Positions 22,638 to 34,941 of a DNA stretch of 64,000 bases are shown here, in pieces. This DNA comes from Phascolomyces articulosus. Its lineage: Eukaryota > Mucoromycota > Mucoromycetes > Mucorales > Lichtheimiaceae. The notes under the pieces were generated by a model. That model did not search any database and had not been told where the DNA came from. It saw only the letters and a list, made by a program, of their open reading frames with translations. The translations under genes were made by a program, and so were the position numbers. The stretch lies in the NCBI GenBank assembly GCA_025677815.1, contig JAIXMP010000008.1:1116001-1180000 (forward strand). The letters run 5' to 3'. How positions within the stretch are numbered: position 1 is the stretch's first letter; every line of letters begins with the position of its first letter.

Positions 22638-25411
22638 ATGAACGATTCAACATTCCAACAATCATTTTCGGGTGCACAGTTCAATCCAGTATTATCGGAC
22701 AACGATTCAAATGAAACGGAAAAACACAACAACAAAAGAAGCTGTGATAATTGTCGTAACAGAAAAGTTCGATGTGATGCTCATTTGAGTATACCATGTA
22801 GTTCATGCCGAAGATTTGATGCCGAATGTATTATATCAAAACCAAAGAAAAGCGGAGTACCTTCAAGAAAATACATGGATTCGCTTGAAAAGCGAATAGA
22901 ACACCTCGAAGCATTGTTATTGGAACAAAGTATAAGCAACGCACCAACGGGTTCATCGTCATCATCGCCAATAGCAGCTACTAAGCAACAAGAAGATACA
23001 ATAGAATCACCATTACCTGATATATCAAAAGTATCTGACCCGAATACTCGATCTCCTTCCCCTCCAACTCATACGCAACAAAAGCCCAATAAGTTTATTT
23101 TTTCACCTTGGATGAATGTTACAGAAAATTCGTGCAGTGAACAGCATACTTCCATCAGTGCCGATAAATCATTGACGTCATCATTACCAGAACCTCATTC
23201 ACAAAGCACTATCGACATGATACAAGAAATACCAAAGTTTACACCAGAATTTGCAGAATGTCTACTTGGAAGGTAGGTTAAGTAGGGACATTTGTATCAA
23301 AATTTGTTCGCGTGGAAGATTACCTTCTGTTTTGCATTTCAACTGATAGTAAGGTGTCATATATGTCAATATTATTAGATATTTCAACTTTCTCCATCCG
23401 CGTATCCCCATGCTCGACAAACGATCATTCTTAATTCAATACTACTATCAGCATCCTCAGCCACTTGAAAAGCATCTCTTTTATGCTGTGTGTGCTGTGG
23501 GCTGTCAATTCTTGCCTCGAACCGAAATGACAGGAGACTGCTTAATAGAGCGTGAAATAGGAAGATGCCTACGAGAGAAAGCCATGACTGTTATGAATTT
23601 AGCATATAAAGAGTCTACAATAAGCACACTCCAAACACTATTGCTAATGGCACTGCTTGCTCCTAATTCAAGGAATGGCGAAGGATCGTCCACAAATTGG
23701 TAATTGTTAAATAAATATCTATCCAAGTTGGAAAACATAAAAGTTAAGATAGTGTTGTAACTGACGAACTTTTTATTAATATACACATATATATTCAAAT
23801 CATTAGGCTAATTCTTGGTGCGGTACGTATGTAAGCTAAAAATGGAAAATAATGATATACTTTGGTATTTATACAAAAAAATTAAACAAAAAGGATGTTC
23901 TTTAATTTTGTTTGATATGACTATATCTTGTGGATTTAAAGGCAATTCGTATGGTAAAAACACTTTTATATTTTGTGCAGTTATAGTGGGGGTTGAATAT
24001 ATTTATTTAAAAGAAAAAAAAAGACATACTATGAATATTACTAATAACATGATATTAAATTGGAATCGTTTATATTATTAGAGCCAAGATTTAGAATTAC
24101 ATCGTGAGGATCGTTATCAACATCAATCAAGGAGTGAAGTTGAATTAAGGCGAAGACTGGCATACAGCATATATATGTGGGATAAATTTTCTGCTATGGC
24201 AACGGGAAAACCGTTTGCAATTAGAGATGAAGATTTTAATGTTCAAATGCCATCGATATACGAACAACAGCCAGACGACAATATAGCTATTAACGATCTT
24301 TTAAGTGATGGGTGTATAATTCCAATGCTATTGGAGCAAACTGAAATAGATATTTGTGAAAAACGACCCGTCTATCGTCCACAAACACAAATTATTCCAA
24401 TGTCACGATTAGTCAGTCGTATTCTTACATCGTTATACATACCCAAAAATATATACGAAGCTGGTGTTGTCGACGTTAATATGATCCTAAATATTGATAT
24501 GAGTCTCTATGCATGGCGAAAAGCAGGGTTAGAGCAACCAGCGAAAGATTATATTTTCCATAATGGTATGGTATTAGTTAGTATAGGATAAATCGTAAAG
24601 AAACACGACAAGGGGAGGAATTTTTAATTTGTTTTTTCTATTAGAACTTTTTGAATTACTTTATAACGCTGGAACAATGTTTCTTTATCGACCGCTTATT
24701 TCTGACACTACAACAAGCAAAACGACATTGATAGATAATAAAATCAACCAAGCACTGGATGTTTGTACGACTGCAGCAGAGAAAATTATTAATTTTCTCG
24801 AAGTAGCACCTATATGGGGAATACCTTGTATGAAAGACTGGTGAGTATATGCACAAATAACAATTTACAACAACAAAACTATGTTTTTTTTAATAATGCT
24901 TGTGTACTATAGCATGGTTTCCCTATGCGCCAGTATTTTCCTTCAGAACTGCAATAATTACGAAGATTTGGATACTTGCTTACGTGCACGTAAAAATGTT
25001 CACCGGTGTGCAAACTTGTACAAGTGTGATGATCTTGTTTGGAAATGCGAGAATGCTCTAGTACTTGACAAGCTTGCAAAACAATTACCACATGATGAGG
25101 CAAATTGTTTACAGTCAATGATAACAGAACAACAGCAGCAACAAAATAACGAAGAATACACATCGCCACCACCTGTTAACGATAACAATTACCTCAACAT
25201 GATGACGGAAAATACAATAGCGACAAAAACATTTACCGATGATGATTTAAATGACGATTCATATATGGATCTTGTATTATCATGGCAAGAATTACAACAG
25301 AAACAACAACAATCTGCACGTAATGATCTTGGATCAACAGCCATGGATATTGTCCCAGATCAGTCATCATTCGAAGATTTTACTTTATTAGTACAGCAAC
25401 AACCATTTTGA
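22638..25411 (+). CDS. Zn(II)2Cys6 fungal-specific transcription factor
   Basis: A nuclear DNA-binding regulator of 720 residues. The six metal-binding cysteines are C36, C39, C46, C54, C57 and C64 (CDNCRNRKVRCD start), followed by a basic linker and a short coiled coil (MDSLEKRIEHLEALLLEQ) for dimerisation. From about residue 210 lies the fungal-specific regulatory domain (FNFLHPRIPMLDKRSFL, LQTLLLMALLAP, then WLILGA+AIRM+SQDLELHRE, and LRRRLAYSIYMWDKFSA). The tail is Asn/Gln-rich and acidic. Exons: 22638-23272, 23379-23699, 23807-23822 (16 nt), 23942-23953 (12 nt), 24082-24565, 24645-24840 and 24913-25411. The two microexons are required to keep the conserved segment WLILGAAIRMSQDLELHRE in frame. 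Target genes are unknown. Confidence 0.9.
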
Positions 25412-27299
25412 CCTATATACTTTCACCATCCTGGTGAATAGTTAATAAATTTGGTCCATCTTCTCCTCTATTGCATTTCAAGCACAAAAATAATAATATT
25501 TATCCTCATGCTAATATAAAACACAGTGTACATTATTGTTTCAAATATTTTTTTAATGTTGATAGACATATCTCATACAAGATAGGGTTTTATGGTTTAT
25601 AGTTGTTGTTTTTTTTACCAAGCCTTCTTTTGTGCGATTTTATCATTGATATTGCTATTGTTACCACTGTGACTATTATGACATCAATATCATACTAGTG
25701 CTTACATTTTTATAACGAAGGAACGGAATATTAAGGGGTATGGATATATGGAATAAGGGTTATTATCACGAGAAGTGAAAAGTATATTATGCATATATTT
25801 AAATTTGTTTTCTACAATATAATTGCTCATTATCTTATTTGGCATTCTATATATGTATAATACAATGATACATAGTGATTGAACTTTTTTTTCTTTTATT
25901 AAATTCTTCTTCCCCCCCCTACTAAGCAGAAATCATGATGAAAGAACGACATTCACCTAAAATGGGAAGTTATTAATAGGAATTTTTTTTAATTATAGAA
26001 CATACCGTCATCTTCTACACCTATAATTGATTTAGCAACCTTAGGCTATGCCGAGAATACTATGCATATCCGCCATATTTTTTTTAAAAAAAATTGACAT
26101 CGCCACCACATATAGGCATTATTAATGTTATATATCTATTATTCATGATAATAGCAATGACTTGCAGAATAATTCCACACATGATATATAAATATGCTGA
26201 ACAAAAACTTCCATGACGAAAACCTCCAAAAATATGGTATTAAAAACTTATTTATGACATAGTATTATACTGTAAATTATCATAATTACCTGTGCCCTGT
26301 TGCATCATCAACTACCAAGCCAACTGCGAACAGCTGTTACACAGATTAATGCATCCTATTTTATGGAAGAAAAAAAACTCTGTGATGTATAATGGTATAA
26401 TAAGTGTACTGTTCACATTAGGAGAAGAAATATTACAAAAATTACACACACTATACTATTATCGAGTTAATACTGTATGTTTGCTTTTTTCCCTATTTTC
26501 CTAAAAATTTACACACTAGAACAAGTATTCCATTATTGATGATCGGCGTTTCTACTGATGTTCTTATTTATTAAGCTTTTTATATTATAGCATAAGTATA
26601 TTAACATCTGTGTGCAAACATATATATTTATATACAATAAAAAATAGATTTCCCAGGGTTTCTTTTTCCTTTCTTCTTCTATATAGTGGGGTAATTACTG
26701 TTTAATGTAGGGGTGAAAACGAGAAAGAATAAGAAAATGAAAGATTTTTTTTTACTGATTTAAAAAAATCAATGAATGAACTTGTCAAGCATAAAAATAC
26801 TGCTGCTGAGTTGAGTTGCGCACGCGATCCATCTTGTTCAGGCAAGTTAAACACGTTCCAAGGGTGAATATAAACTTCTTGTTTTGGTGGATGACCATGA
26901 TGAACTAATATTTCCTACCATAAAATACAGACATATATATGTATATAATCGTATTATTGTACAAGCTAATGTTTAAGTCATCATTACTATTATCATTAAT
27001 TTTTTTTATATGTATTCAATATCACATCTTAACAATTATAAGCAAACAAACCATTGTTTTTGTATCAATAATTCAGTAACAAAAAGAAAATTACATTAGT
27101 AATAATAATAGCCTGGTAGTTTATAGTCTCGAAGAAGAAGGGAGTGATATTTATTCGTTGTCAAAAGTTACTAATTAGTGATATTCTATGCATTATTACT
27201 ACAAGAAAAAAAAACGAAGTCAGCCAAGCATATTGAATCCTTTTCTTCTCTATTCTTCTTTTTTTCCGTCTTTTTCTTTTTATATATTATAATCAACAA
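25412..27299. other. intergenic with one coding-like segment
   Basis: AT-rich DNA between the Zn2Cys6 factor and the Ral gene. A perfect T8A8 palindrome lies at 26078-26093. One segment on the minus strand, 26924-26702, reads as an open frame directly after a good acceptor (listed separately). Nothing else is recognisable. Confidence 0.5.
26702..26924 (-). other. possible 3' exon of a small unknown gene
   Basis: After the acceptor TATGGTAG the sequence reads EILVHHGHPPKQEVYIHPW, then VFNLPEQDGSRAQLNSAAVF and a hydrophobic stretch (LCLTSSFIDFF) before TAA at 26704-26702. Composition is coding-like and the hydrophobic end could be a membrane anchor. A first exon consisting only of ATG plus a GTTTGT donor near 27060 would give about 75 residues. 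No family is recognised and there is little room before the Ral gene, so this may be a relic. Confidence 0.25.
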
Positions 27300-28157
27300 A
27301 TGGCAAAAAAATCAAAACAAACACTTCCACTTCATAAAGTCATCATGGTTGGCTCTGGTGGTGTTGGTAAATCCGCATTGACGTTACAGTACATGTATGG
27401 AGACTTTGTAGAAGAATACGATCCAACCAAAGCCGACTGTATGTATAACATTTATTTCAAACCTTTTCTTATTCTTGATTACCGGTTACATCTCAATAAT
27501 TAATGGTCATTTCAACAATATAGCGTATAGAAAGAAAGTCATGTTAGATGGTCAAGAATGTCAGATTGATATTCTCGATACAGCAGGACAAGAAGAATAT
27601 GCAGCTGTAAGTCATATATTTTCAAACATATATTATTGGTTATGCTGATATAATCTAAAGATATGATATACGTATATAATACTAAAACTTGTATAAAGAT
27701 ACGTGATAACTATTACCGATCTGGTGAAGGATTTTTATGTGTATTCTCAGTTTGTGAGCACGAGTCATTTGAACATACTCAAGAGTTTCGGGATCAAATC
27801 CTAAGAGTTCTCGATGATGATACCGTAAGTAGCACATGTGTATGGATGGGTCTTTTTAAAGTAAAGCAGATTTTTTACGCAGACAAGTGATTAATATTCT
27901 AGAACATTATGTATCTATAGATCCCATTTATCTTGGTGGGAAACAAGGTAGATTTGGCTCATTTACGTAAAGTGTCATCTTCAGAGGCAACACAATTGTC
28001 ACAGGAATGGGGGTGTCCTTATTTGGAAACGTCTGCCAAGACACGTCAAAATGTGGAAGAAGTGTATACAATGTTAATGAGAAGCATTCGAGATCGTAAA
28101 GAACAATTACATATGAATGAAGGGAAGTCAAAGAAAGGGAAATGTATCATCATCTAA
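27300..28157 (+). CDS. Ral-type Ras-superfamily GTPase
   Basis: A 194-residue small GTPase; exons 27300-27438, 27524-27606, 27699-27824 and 27921-28157. G-motifs are intact: P-loop GSGGVGKS (18-25), switch [20 protein letters not shown] in switch II, NKVD, and ETSAK. The tail is basic and ends in CIII, a CAAX box predicting geranylgeranylation and membrane attachment. The segments [20 protein letters not shown] and PTKADSYRKKV are diagnostic of Ral (RalA/RalB) rather than Ras or Rap, which have PTIEDSY. In animals Ral-GTP binds the exocyst subunits Sec5 and Exo84 and RalBP1; a role in polarised secretion is inferred here. The insert before the CAAX box is shorter than in animal Ral. Confidence 0.92.
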
Positions 28158-29376
28158 AACTCGCATGCATATACACACACCTACCCCCCATTTCTACATC
28201 ATAAAATGAAGATCAACGACTTTTTTCAGCTTACCAAATAATGATTCAACAGACATGATCCAACAATAACATCCACCCATTCAAATGACATTCACGAAAT
28301 TACACACAATGAACTTCACACAATTCACACATATTTTTTTTTCTTCATCAGACTTTATCTCCTCCTTTTTGTCGTCTATCACTCCATTTTATTTACCATT
28401 AACGATCATTTTTTATTTCTTTTAAAATAATAATAGCAATATTAATAAAAAAGAATTGAGAAAAAAATTAGATTGATGATATTCCTAGGAATCGATTTCA
28501 GGATTAATATAAATATTAGTTACATTATGGATATGGAAATAAGGGAATGATATGTTTGGATAAGTGAATTAGCGGTGGGTGGTGGTCGTGAAATGAAAAC
28601 AGCAAATTAACATTTTATTTGTATAGTTCACGGATCGACCCCGCGGTTTGTTTTTGGTGAAAGAACTAAAACAACTGTTCTAAATAATCTTAGATATAAA
28701 TCGATTAGAGATTGATAAAGGGTTTCAAGGATATAATGAAAAGTAGGAGTTCAGTGTGTGTATACATTGATAAGTGAGTGTTGTGTGGCAAATTATGTAT
28801 GAATATTGATGAGAATGTTCTCTTCTTTGAAAAAAGAGTTCAAATTAAAAAATTTTTATAACATTTAATTGAAAACATGTACGTACGCACGCACATACAC
28901 ATCACAAAAAAAAGGGGGTCCGTGTTCTATTATATCCTATGTACATACAATACTATACATTACAGACCACGTCCATCTGGAATAATCGAACCTTTACTCG
29001 CTCAATAAACGAACAAACATCATAAAAATGAAAGACAATCCGGAAAGTTTTTATAATCCAGCAAAAAAAAAAAAGAGAATATATAAAGAGAATTGAGAGT
29101 ATGCATATATTATTTTTTCCTTGTTGATCGTGCTATATGTTTTGTGGATCCTGCTAACTTTCCATTCCTTGGATTATCTTTTTCTTTTCTATCATTATTA
29201 TTTTCTTCTGACAGAATAATTCATATCTCTACTCTTCCTTTTAATTTTCTATTTTTTTTCATATCATATCATTTCATTTTCATATTACATGACATATATG
29301 CCATACCCTTCTTTTTACTTCAGTAAATAGAATACTCCTCCATCATCTACCCTGCATTCCATATTAACGACGTCAG
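28158..29376. other. intergenic upstream of glucan synthase
   Basis: 1.2 kb, AT-rich, no gene seen. The part from about 29110 to 29340 is T/C-rich and probably contains the glucan synthase promoter and 5' leader. Confidence 0.5.
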
Positions 29377-32300
29377 ATGTCATCGTAAGTGAATCGTATA
29401 GACATCAAGATCCTTTTATAAAAACAAAGATAATTTACAAAGAATAGGTCGATGTAATTGATCTATAATACTCATGTATACCTTTATTATACAGGTCAAA
29501 TCCAACATCAAATAACAATTTACACCAACATGATGAGGAAGAGGGTAGAATACCACCATTACAACAGCAATCATCTCGTCGAAACACAATTGGTAGGTTC
29601 ATACGCAAATATAATGTACATGTATATGAGCATATCTAACATAATACGTTTACATTAATCTAGATATATCATTACCAAATCCTGAAGCATTAATGACGGA
29701 ACCACCAGGTGTTGTTGGTGCTAGCCCATCTATGGGTGCTCTTTATACAGCATTACAAACAAATCGTGATACTCGTTCATCAACATCATTACCATCACCA
29801 AGAAAATCTGCAACAGCCATGCCCCATCATCATCCAACAGAAAAGCCATACAATAAGCTACACTACCAACAACAACACCATTGCCATACTTATCCCAATT
29901 GGAGTACCAGTGATGCTCCTGTGAGTATTGCTGAAATTGAATCTATCTTTGATAAATATGCAAAAAAGTTCGGTTTTCAACGCGACAATATGCACAACAT
30001 ATTTGACCATTTATTAACCATGCTGGATTCACGATCGGCTCGTATGGAACCATGGCAAGCATTATGGACCCTGCATGCCGATTATATAGGTGGTGAACAT
30101 GCAAATTATCGAAAATGGTATTTTGCTGCACAATTAAACCTTGATGATGCTCATCCTGCACCCCCAAAGACAACACCCACTGGATTATTAGTGGAAGAAG
30201 CCAAGCGAGAATGGCGTGAGCGAATGGAAAATATGTCAAATCAACAAAGGGTGGCTCAATTGGCACTTTATTTATTGATATGGGGTGAAGCAGCAACATT
30301 ACGTTATATTCCTGAGTTGATTTGCTTTATTTTTAAATTGGCTGATGATTATCATGCAACTGACGACCAACAGCATCAGCAGCAGCAACAACTCAGCTTT
30401 TTGGACGATATTGTGTCACCTTTATACTCTTTTGTCCATGACCAATCCTATCAATGGGTTCAGGGTCAGTGTATACGCCGTGAAAAAGACCACAATAGTA
30501 TTATTGGTTATGACGATATTAACCAATTTTTCTGGGATCGTCGCGCCATTGCTCAACGACTCAAACTCCATGACGGTCGCATGCTAAAGGACTTGCCACC
30601 TAATCAAAAATATGCTGGATTGACCTATGTAGATTGGGAAGATGCATTCCGAAAAACATTTTACGAATCGCGATCCTGGTTACATTTATTGACCAACTTT
30701 TCACGTATTTGGATTATCCACGCGTCTATTTTTTGGTATTATATGGCTGCCAACGTTGACTTTTTATATATGGATCATAATGAACTGCCGGTCAAACTCT
30801 CTGTGATTGCATTGGGTGGATTGGTTGCTTTGCTGCTCATGATGGCAGCTACAGTTGCAGAATTCATGTATTTACCAACAAGTACAAGCGCGACCAAAAT
30901 ATTGTTTTCTCGACTGACTATGCTCAGTATTTTGGCTGGCTGCCATGTGGGTGCGTCTATATATGTTTTATGGATCGACCGAACAAGCTGGATTGCATTG
31001 ATTGTTGGTGCGTGTCAATTAGGTATAGGCGCTATTGTGTCCATTCTTTTAGCAACTATTCCATCGGCCAATTTGTTCCATCGCAAAAGAGCAGCCAATA
31101 ATTTGGCATGCAAAACATTCACATCCAATTTCCCATCCATGACAAGTGATGATCGATTTTTATCGGTGTTGATGTGGTTATGTATCTTTGGTTGCAAGTT
31201 TTTGGAAACTTATTTTTTTTTGGCATTATCGTTCAAGGATGCATTGGCAGCAACGAGTACCATGGAGCTCACAGATTGTATGAAAGATCCCTTGCTGGGT
31301 AGATGGTTATGTCAAGTCGTGCCTACATTGGCAAGTATTCTCATGTTTACCGTTGAATTCATATTGTTTTTCTTGGACACGTACTTGTGGTATGTCGTAT
31401 GGAGTACCATGTTTTCTGTTTCGCAGGCGTTCCGTATGGGTATTTCTATCATGACCTCTTGGAAAACATTGTTTGCTCGCCTTCCAACTCTGTTGTATTC
31501 CAAAGTATTGGCGGCACAAGATATTGCTTCAGCACCCTTACGCAAAATGGCTTGCTCTCAAATGTGGAATGCCATCATCATTGCCATGTATCGGGAGCAT
31601 TTGTTATCCAGTCATAATTTGCAAGCGCTTTTGTATCATTGGCGTACACCAGATGATGAACATCAACATGGTGAGATTGCATCACCTCCCTTTTTCAATC
31701 CACGCAACAAAATGAAAAAGGAGGATTGTTTCCCTCTGCATTCCGAAGCAGAACGAAGATTGACTTTTTTTGCACAAAGCTTGGCCACAGATATTCCAGC
31801 ACCTTGTTCCGTTCAACAAATGCCGACATTTACTGTATTTACACCTCATTATGCCGAGAAGATGATCTTGACTTTGCGTGAAATTATCCGTGAAGAAGAT
31901 AGCACCACTCGAGTGACGTTATTAGAATATTTGAAACGTTTGCATCCAACCGAATGGGATAATTTTGTCAAGGATACCAAGTTTATGGCTGAAGAAGAAA
32001 ATCCATTTTCAATGCATCCACCTGTTGCCTTGGCTGAATATAACAAGAAGGAAGACCATGCACCATCTTCCTTTTCAACATCTGTTGCTAGTGACAAGGA
32101 TGATTTACCATTTTATTGCATTGGATTCAAGTCGTCGAAGCCCGAGTATACCATGCGAACACGGATGTGGGCATCGTTACGTGCTCAAACGTTGTATCGA
32201 ACTGTATCTGGATTCATGAACTATGCACGTGCGTTAAAAATTCTTCATCGAATCGAGCATCCTGAATTGGCCGTACCGGATGAAAACATCAAGCCTACTG

Positions 32301-34941
32301 AAGAGCATTTAGATTCAATTGCTCATCAAAAGTTTCGTTACTTGGTAGCCATGCAACGCTATGCCAAGTTTTCTCCTGAAGAAGCGGAAAACTGTGAAGC
32401 CATCTTGTGCGAGTACCCACAGATGCAAATTGCCTATATTGATGAGGAACCAAGCAATACACCTGGTGTTCCACCTACATTTTATTCTGTTTTGATTGAT
32501 GGATATTGTCCTAAGATTGAAGGTACTTATCGTCGTGTTCCACGTTATCGAGTCCGGTTACCTGGAAACCCTATCTTGGGTGATGGCAAATCAGATAACC
32601 AGAATCATGCTATTATTTTCTATCGTGGCGAGTACTTGCAACTGGTAGATGCAAATCAAGATAATTATCTTGAAGAATGTTTAAAGGTGCGTAGCATATT
32701 TTCCGAATTTGAACAAACTACACCACCAGGCGAAATTTATGCATTGCGCAAGGACGCACCAGCTCCTGTTGCCATTGTCGGTGCACGAGAATATATCTTT
32801 TCTGAAAATGTGGGCGTTTTGGGTGATGTGGCTGCTGGTAAAGAACAAACATTCGGTACTTTGACACAACGGATTATGGCCAAGACAGGAGGACGATTGC
32901 ATTATGGTCATCCAGATTTTTTGAATGCATCCTTCATGACGACACGAGGAGGTGTAAGCAAAGCACAAAGGGGGCTGCATCTTAACGAAGACATATATGC
33001 GGGTATGAATGCATTATCAAGAGGAGGACGGATCAAGCATACAGAATATTTGCAATGTGGTAAAGGACGTGATTTGGGTTTTTGTTCCATTTTGAACTTT
33101 ACAACCAAGATTGGCACGGGTATGGGTGAACAAATGTTATCACGCGAGTACTATTATTTGGGAACACAATTGCCAATTGATCGATTTTTGACATTTTACT
33201 ATGCACACCCGGGTTTCCATATGAACAATATTATGATCATTTTTGCTGTCCAGTTGTTCTTGTTTTGCATGACATTTGTGGGGACCATGGCAACATCCGT
33301 ACCTTCCTGCTCTTTAAATGGTATGCAAAAGAACTGTTTCAATATGACACCTGTGTATGAATGGCTGGAAAGATGTATTGCTGCTATATTTTGGGTGTTT
33401 TTTATTGCCTTTTTACCACTTTTCTTACAAGAATTGACCGAAAAAGGCACATGGCGAAGTACATCACGACTCTTTAAACAGTTTTTATCTCTGTCACCAT
33501 TGTTTGAAGTCTTTGTCAATCAAATTTATGCCAATTCGGTTCTATCTAATCTCAATTTCGGTGGTGCTCGATATATTGCTACTGGGCGTGGATTTGCTAC
33601 AGCACGGTTACATTTTTCAGTACTTTATTCTCGGTTTGCCAACCAAAGCATATATTTTGGCGCACGGACCATGTTTATGTTGATCTTCGTCACACTGACA
33701 TTATGGATCCCTCATTTACTCTATTTTTGGGGTACTGTGGGTTCGTTAGTCATATCTCCATTCGTATTTAACCCTCATCAATTTGTCTTGACGGATTTTA
33801 TTACTGATTACCGCGAATTCTTGGGCTGGTTAACACGTGGAAATGCTGGGCGATATTATAATCATGCGTGGATTACATTCTGTCGCCAATCCAGGGTCCA
33901 GATTACTGGTATCAAACGAAAAACATCACAACAAGAAACAAGGAGTGCTTCAGCCATGTGGCCACGTGCTCAACTATCAAGTATTATTACATCTGAAGTA
34001 TTTATGCCATTACTCCAAGCAGCTCTATGTGCATCCTGTTATATATTTTACAAGAGTCGTAATGTCAACGATCAGTATCAACATCGATTGTCATTACTAG
34101 CTAAACAAGAAGATATGGGTCCTGGTGGTGCATTAGCAAGAATTGCTTGTTTAACGATAGGACCTATTATATGGAATGCAGTATTCTTACTTCTATTACA
34201 GTTTGTTTCAGCATTTTTGGCAATGGTGTGTTCATCGAAGAAGATTGGTTTATACGTGGCAGGCATTGCACATACATTGGCTTTGGTTGGATTTGTCGTG
34301 TTTTTTGAATTATTTTGGTGGCTTGAAAGGTTCCAAATCAAATCCACGGTATTAGGCGTATTGACTATGTTTGCTTTTGAACGATTCGTCTTCAAGACTT
34401 TGGTTGGATTTTTTTTACCACGTGAACTGCACCATGATGCTACTAACCGGACCTGGTGGACTGGTCAATGGCGTGGAAGCAAAGTAAGTTTTTTTTTTTT
34501 TGCTTGGAACGATGAAAAAGAGATGATCTTATGTGGAATCAGAGGAAATTATCATAACTATAACTCATGAATTAACTTGTATGTTTTCATCAGTTGGGAT
34601 TCCATGGTGCAAGAGAATATATATGCAAGATCGTAGAAATGTCTGCGTTTACAACTGATTTCATTTTAGGACATCTTATCCTATTCTTTTTGTTTCCATT
34701 TACATTGATACCATATATTGATCGAATCCACTCCCTAATGCTCTTTTGGCTTCGACCATCCAAACAAATTCGACGTTCAGTTCTATCTACCAAACAAAGG
34801 CGAAGACGACGTGAAATTGCACTTACTTATGGGCCTATCTTTTGTCTCGTATTTATCTTCTTTGTTTCTCTTATTAGCATTCCTCCTATCTTTTTAAATG
34901 ATAAAATGACAGGTTATCATCGTAGTTCATTCCCTATTTAA
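29377..34941 (+). CDS. fks1: 1,3-beta-glucan synthase catalytic subunit (FKS family)
   Basis: A plasma-membrane GT48 enzyme that makes 1,3-beta-glucan from UDP-glucose; 1,757 residues. Exons 29377-29384 (8 nt), 29495-29592, 29664-34483 and 34594-34941. N-terminal FKS1 domain: WQALWTLHADYIGGEHANYRKW and IWGEAATLRYIPELICFIFK. A first helix cluster follows, then the glucan synthase domain with RYRVRLPGNPILGDGKSDNQ, FYRGEYLQLVDANQDNYLEE and GGVSKAQRGLHLNEDIYAG, and a second helix cluster. A Gln/His-rich N-terminus is cytosolic. The region equivalent to yeast echinocandin hot spot 1 reads FLALSFKDA (31217-31243), and hot spot 2 reads EWLERCIAAIF (33359-33391). The start is inferred: only with the tiny first exon does an ATG precede the frame; ATG at 29693 would be the fallback, 45 codons shorter. 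Confidence 0.95.

Noticed and set aside
31015..33519. Many 60-106 codon frames on the minus strand inside the glucan synthase
   Set aside because: Antisense shadows of one 4.8-kb coding exon; none has independent features.
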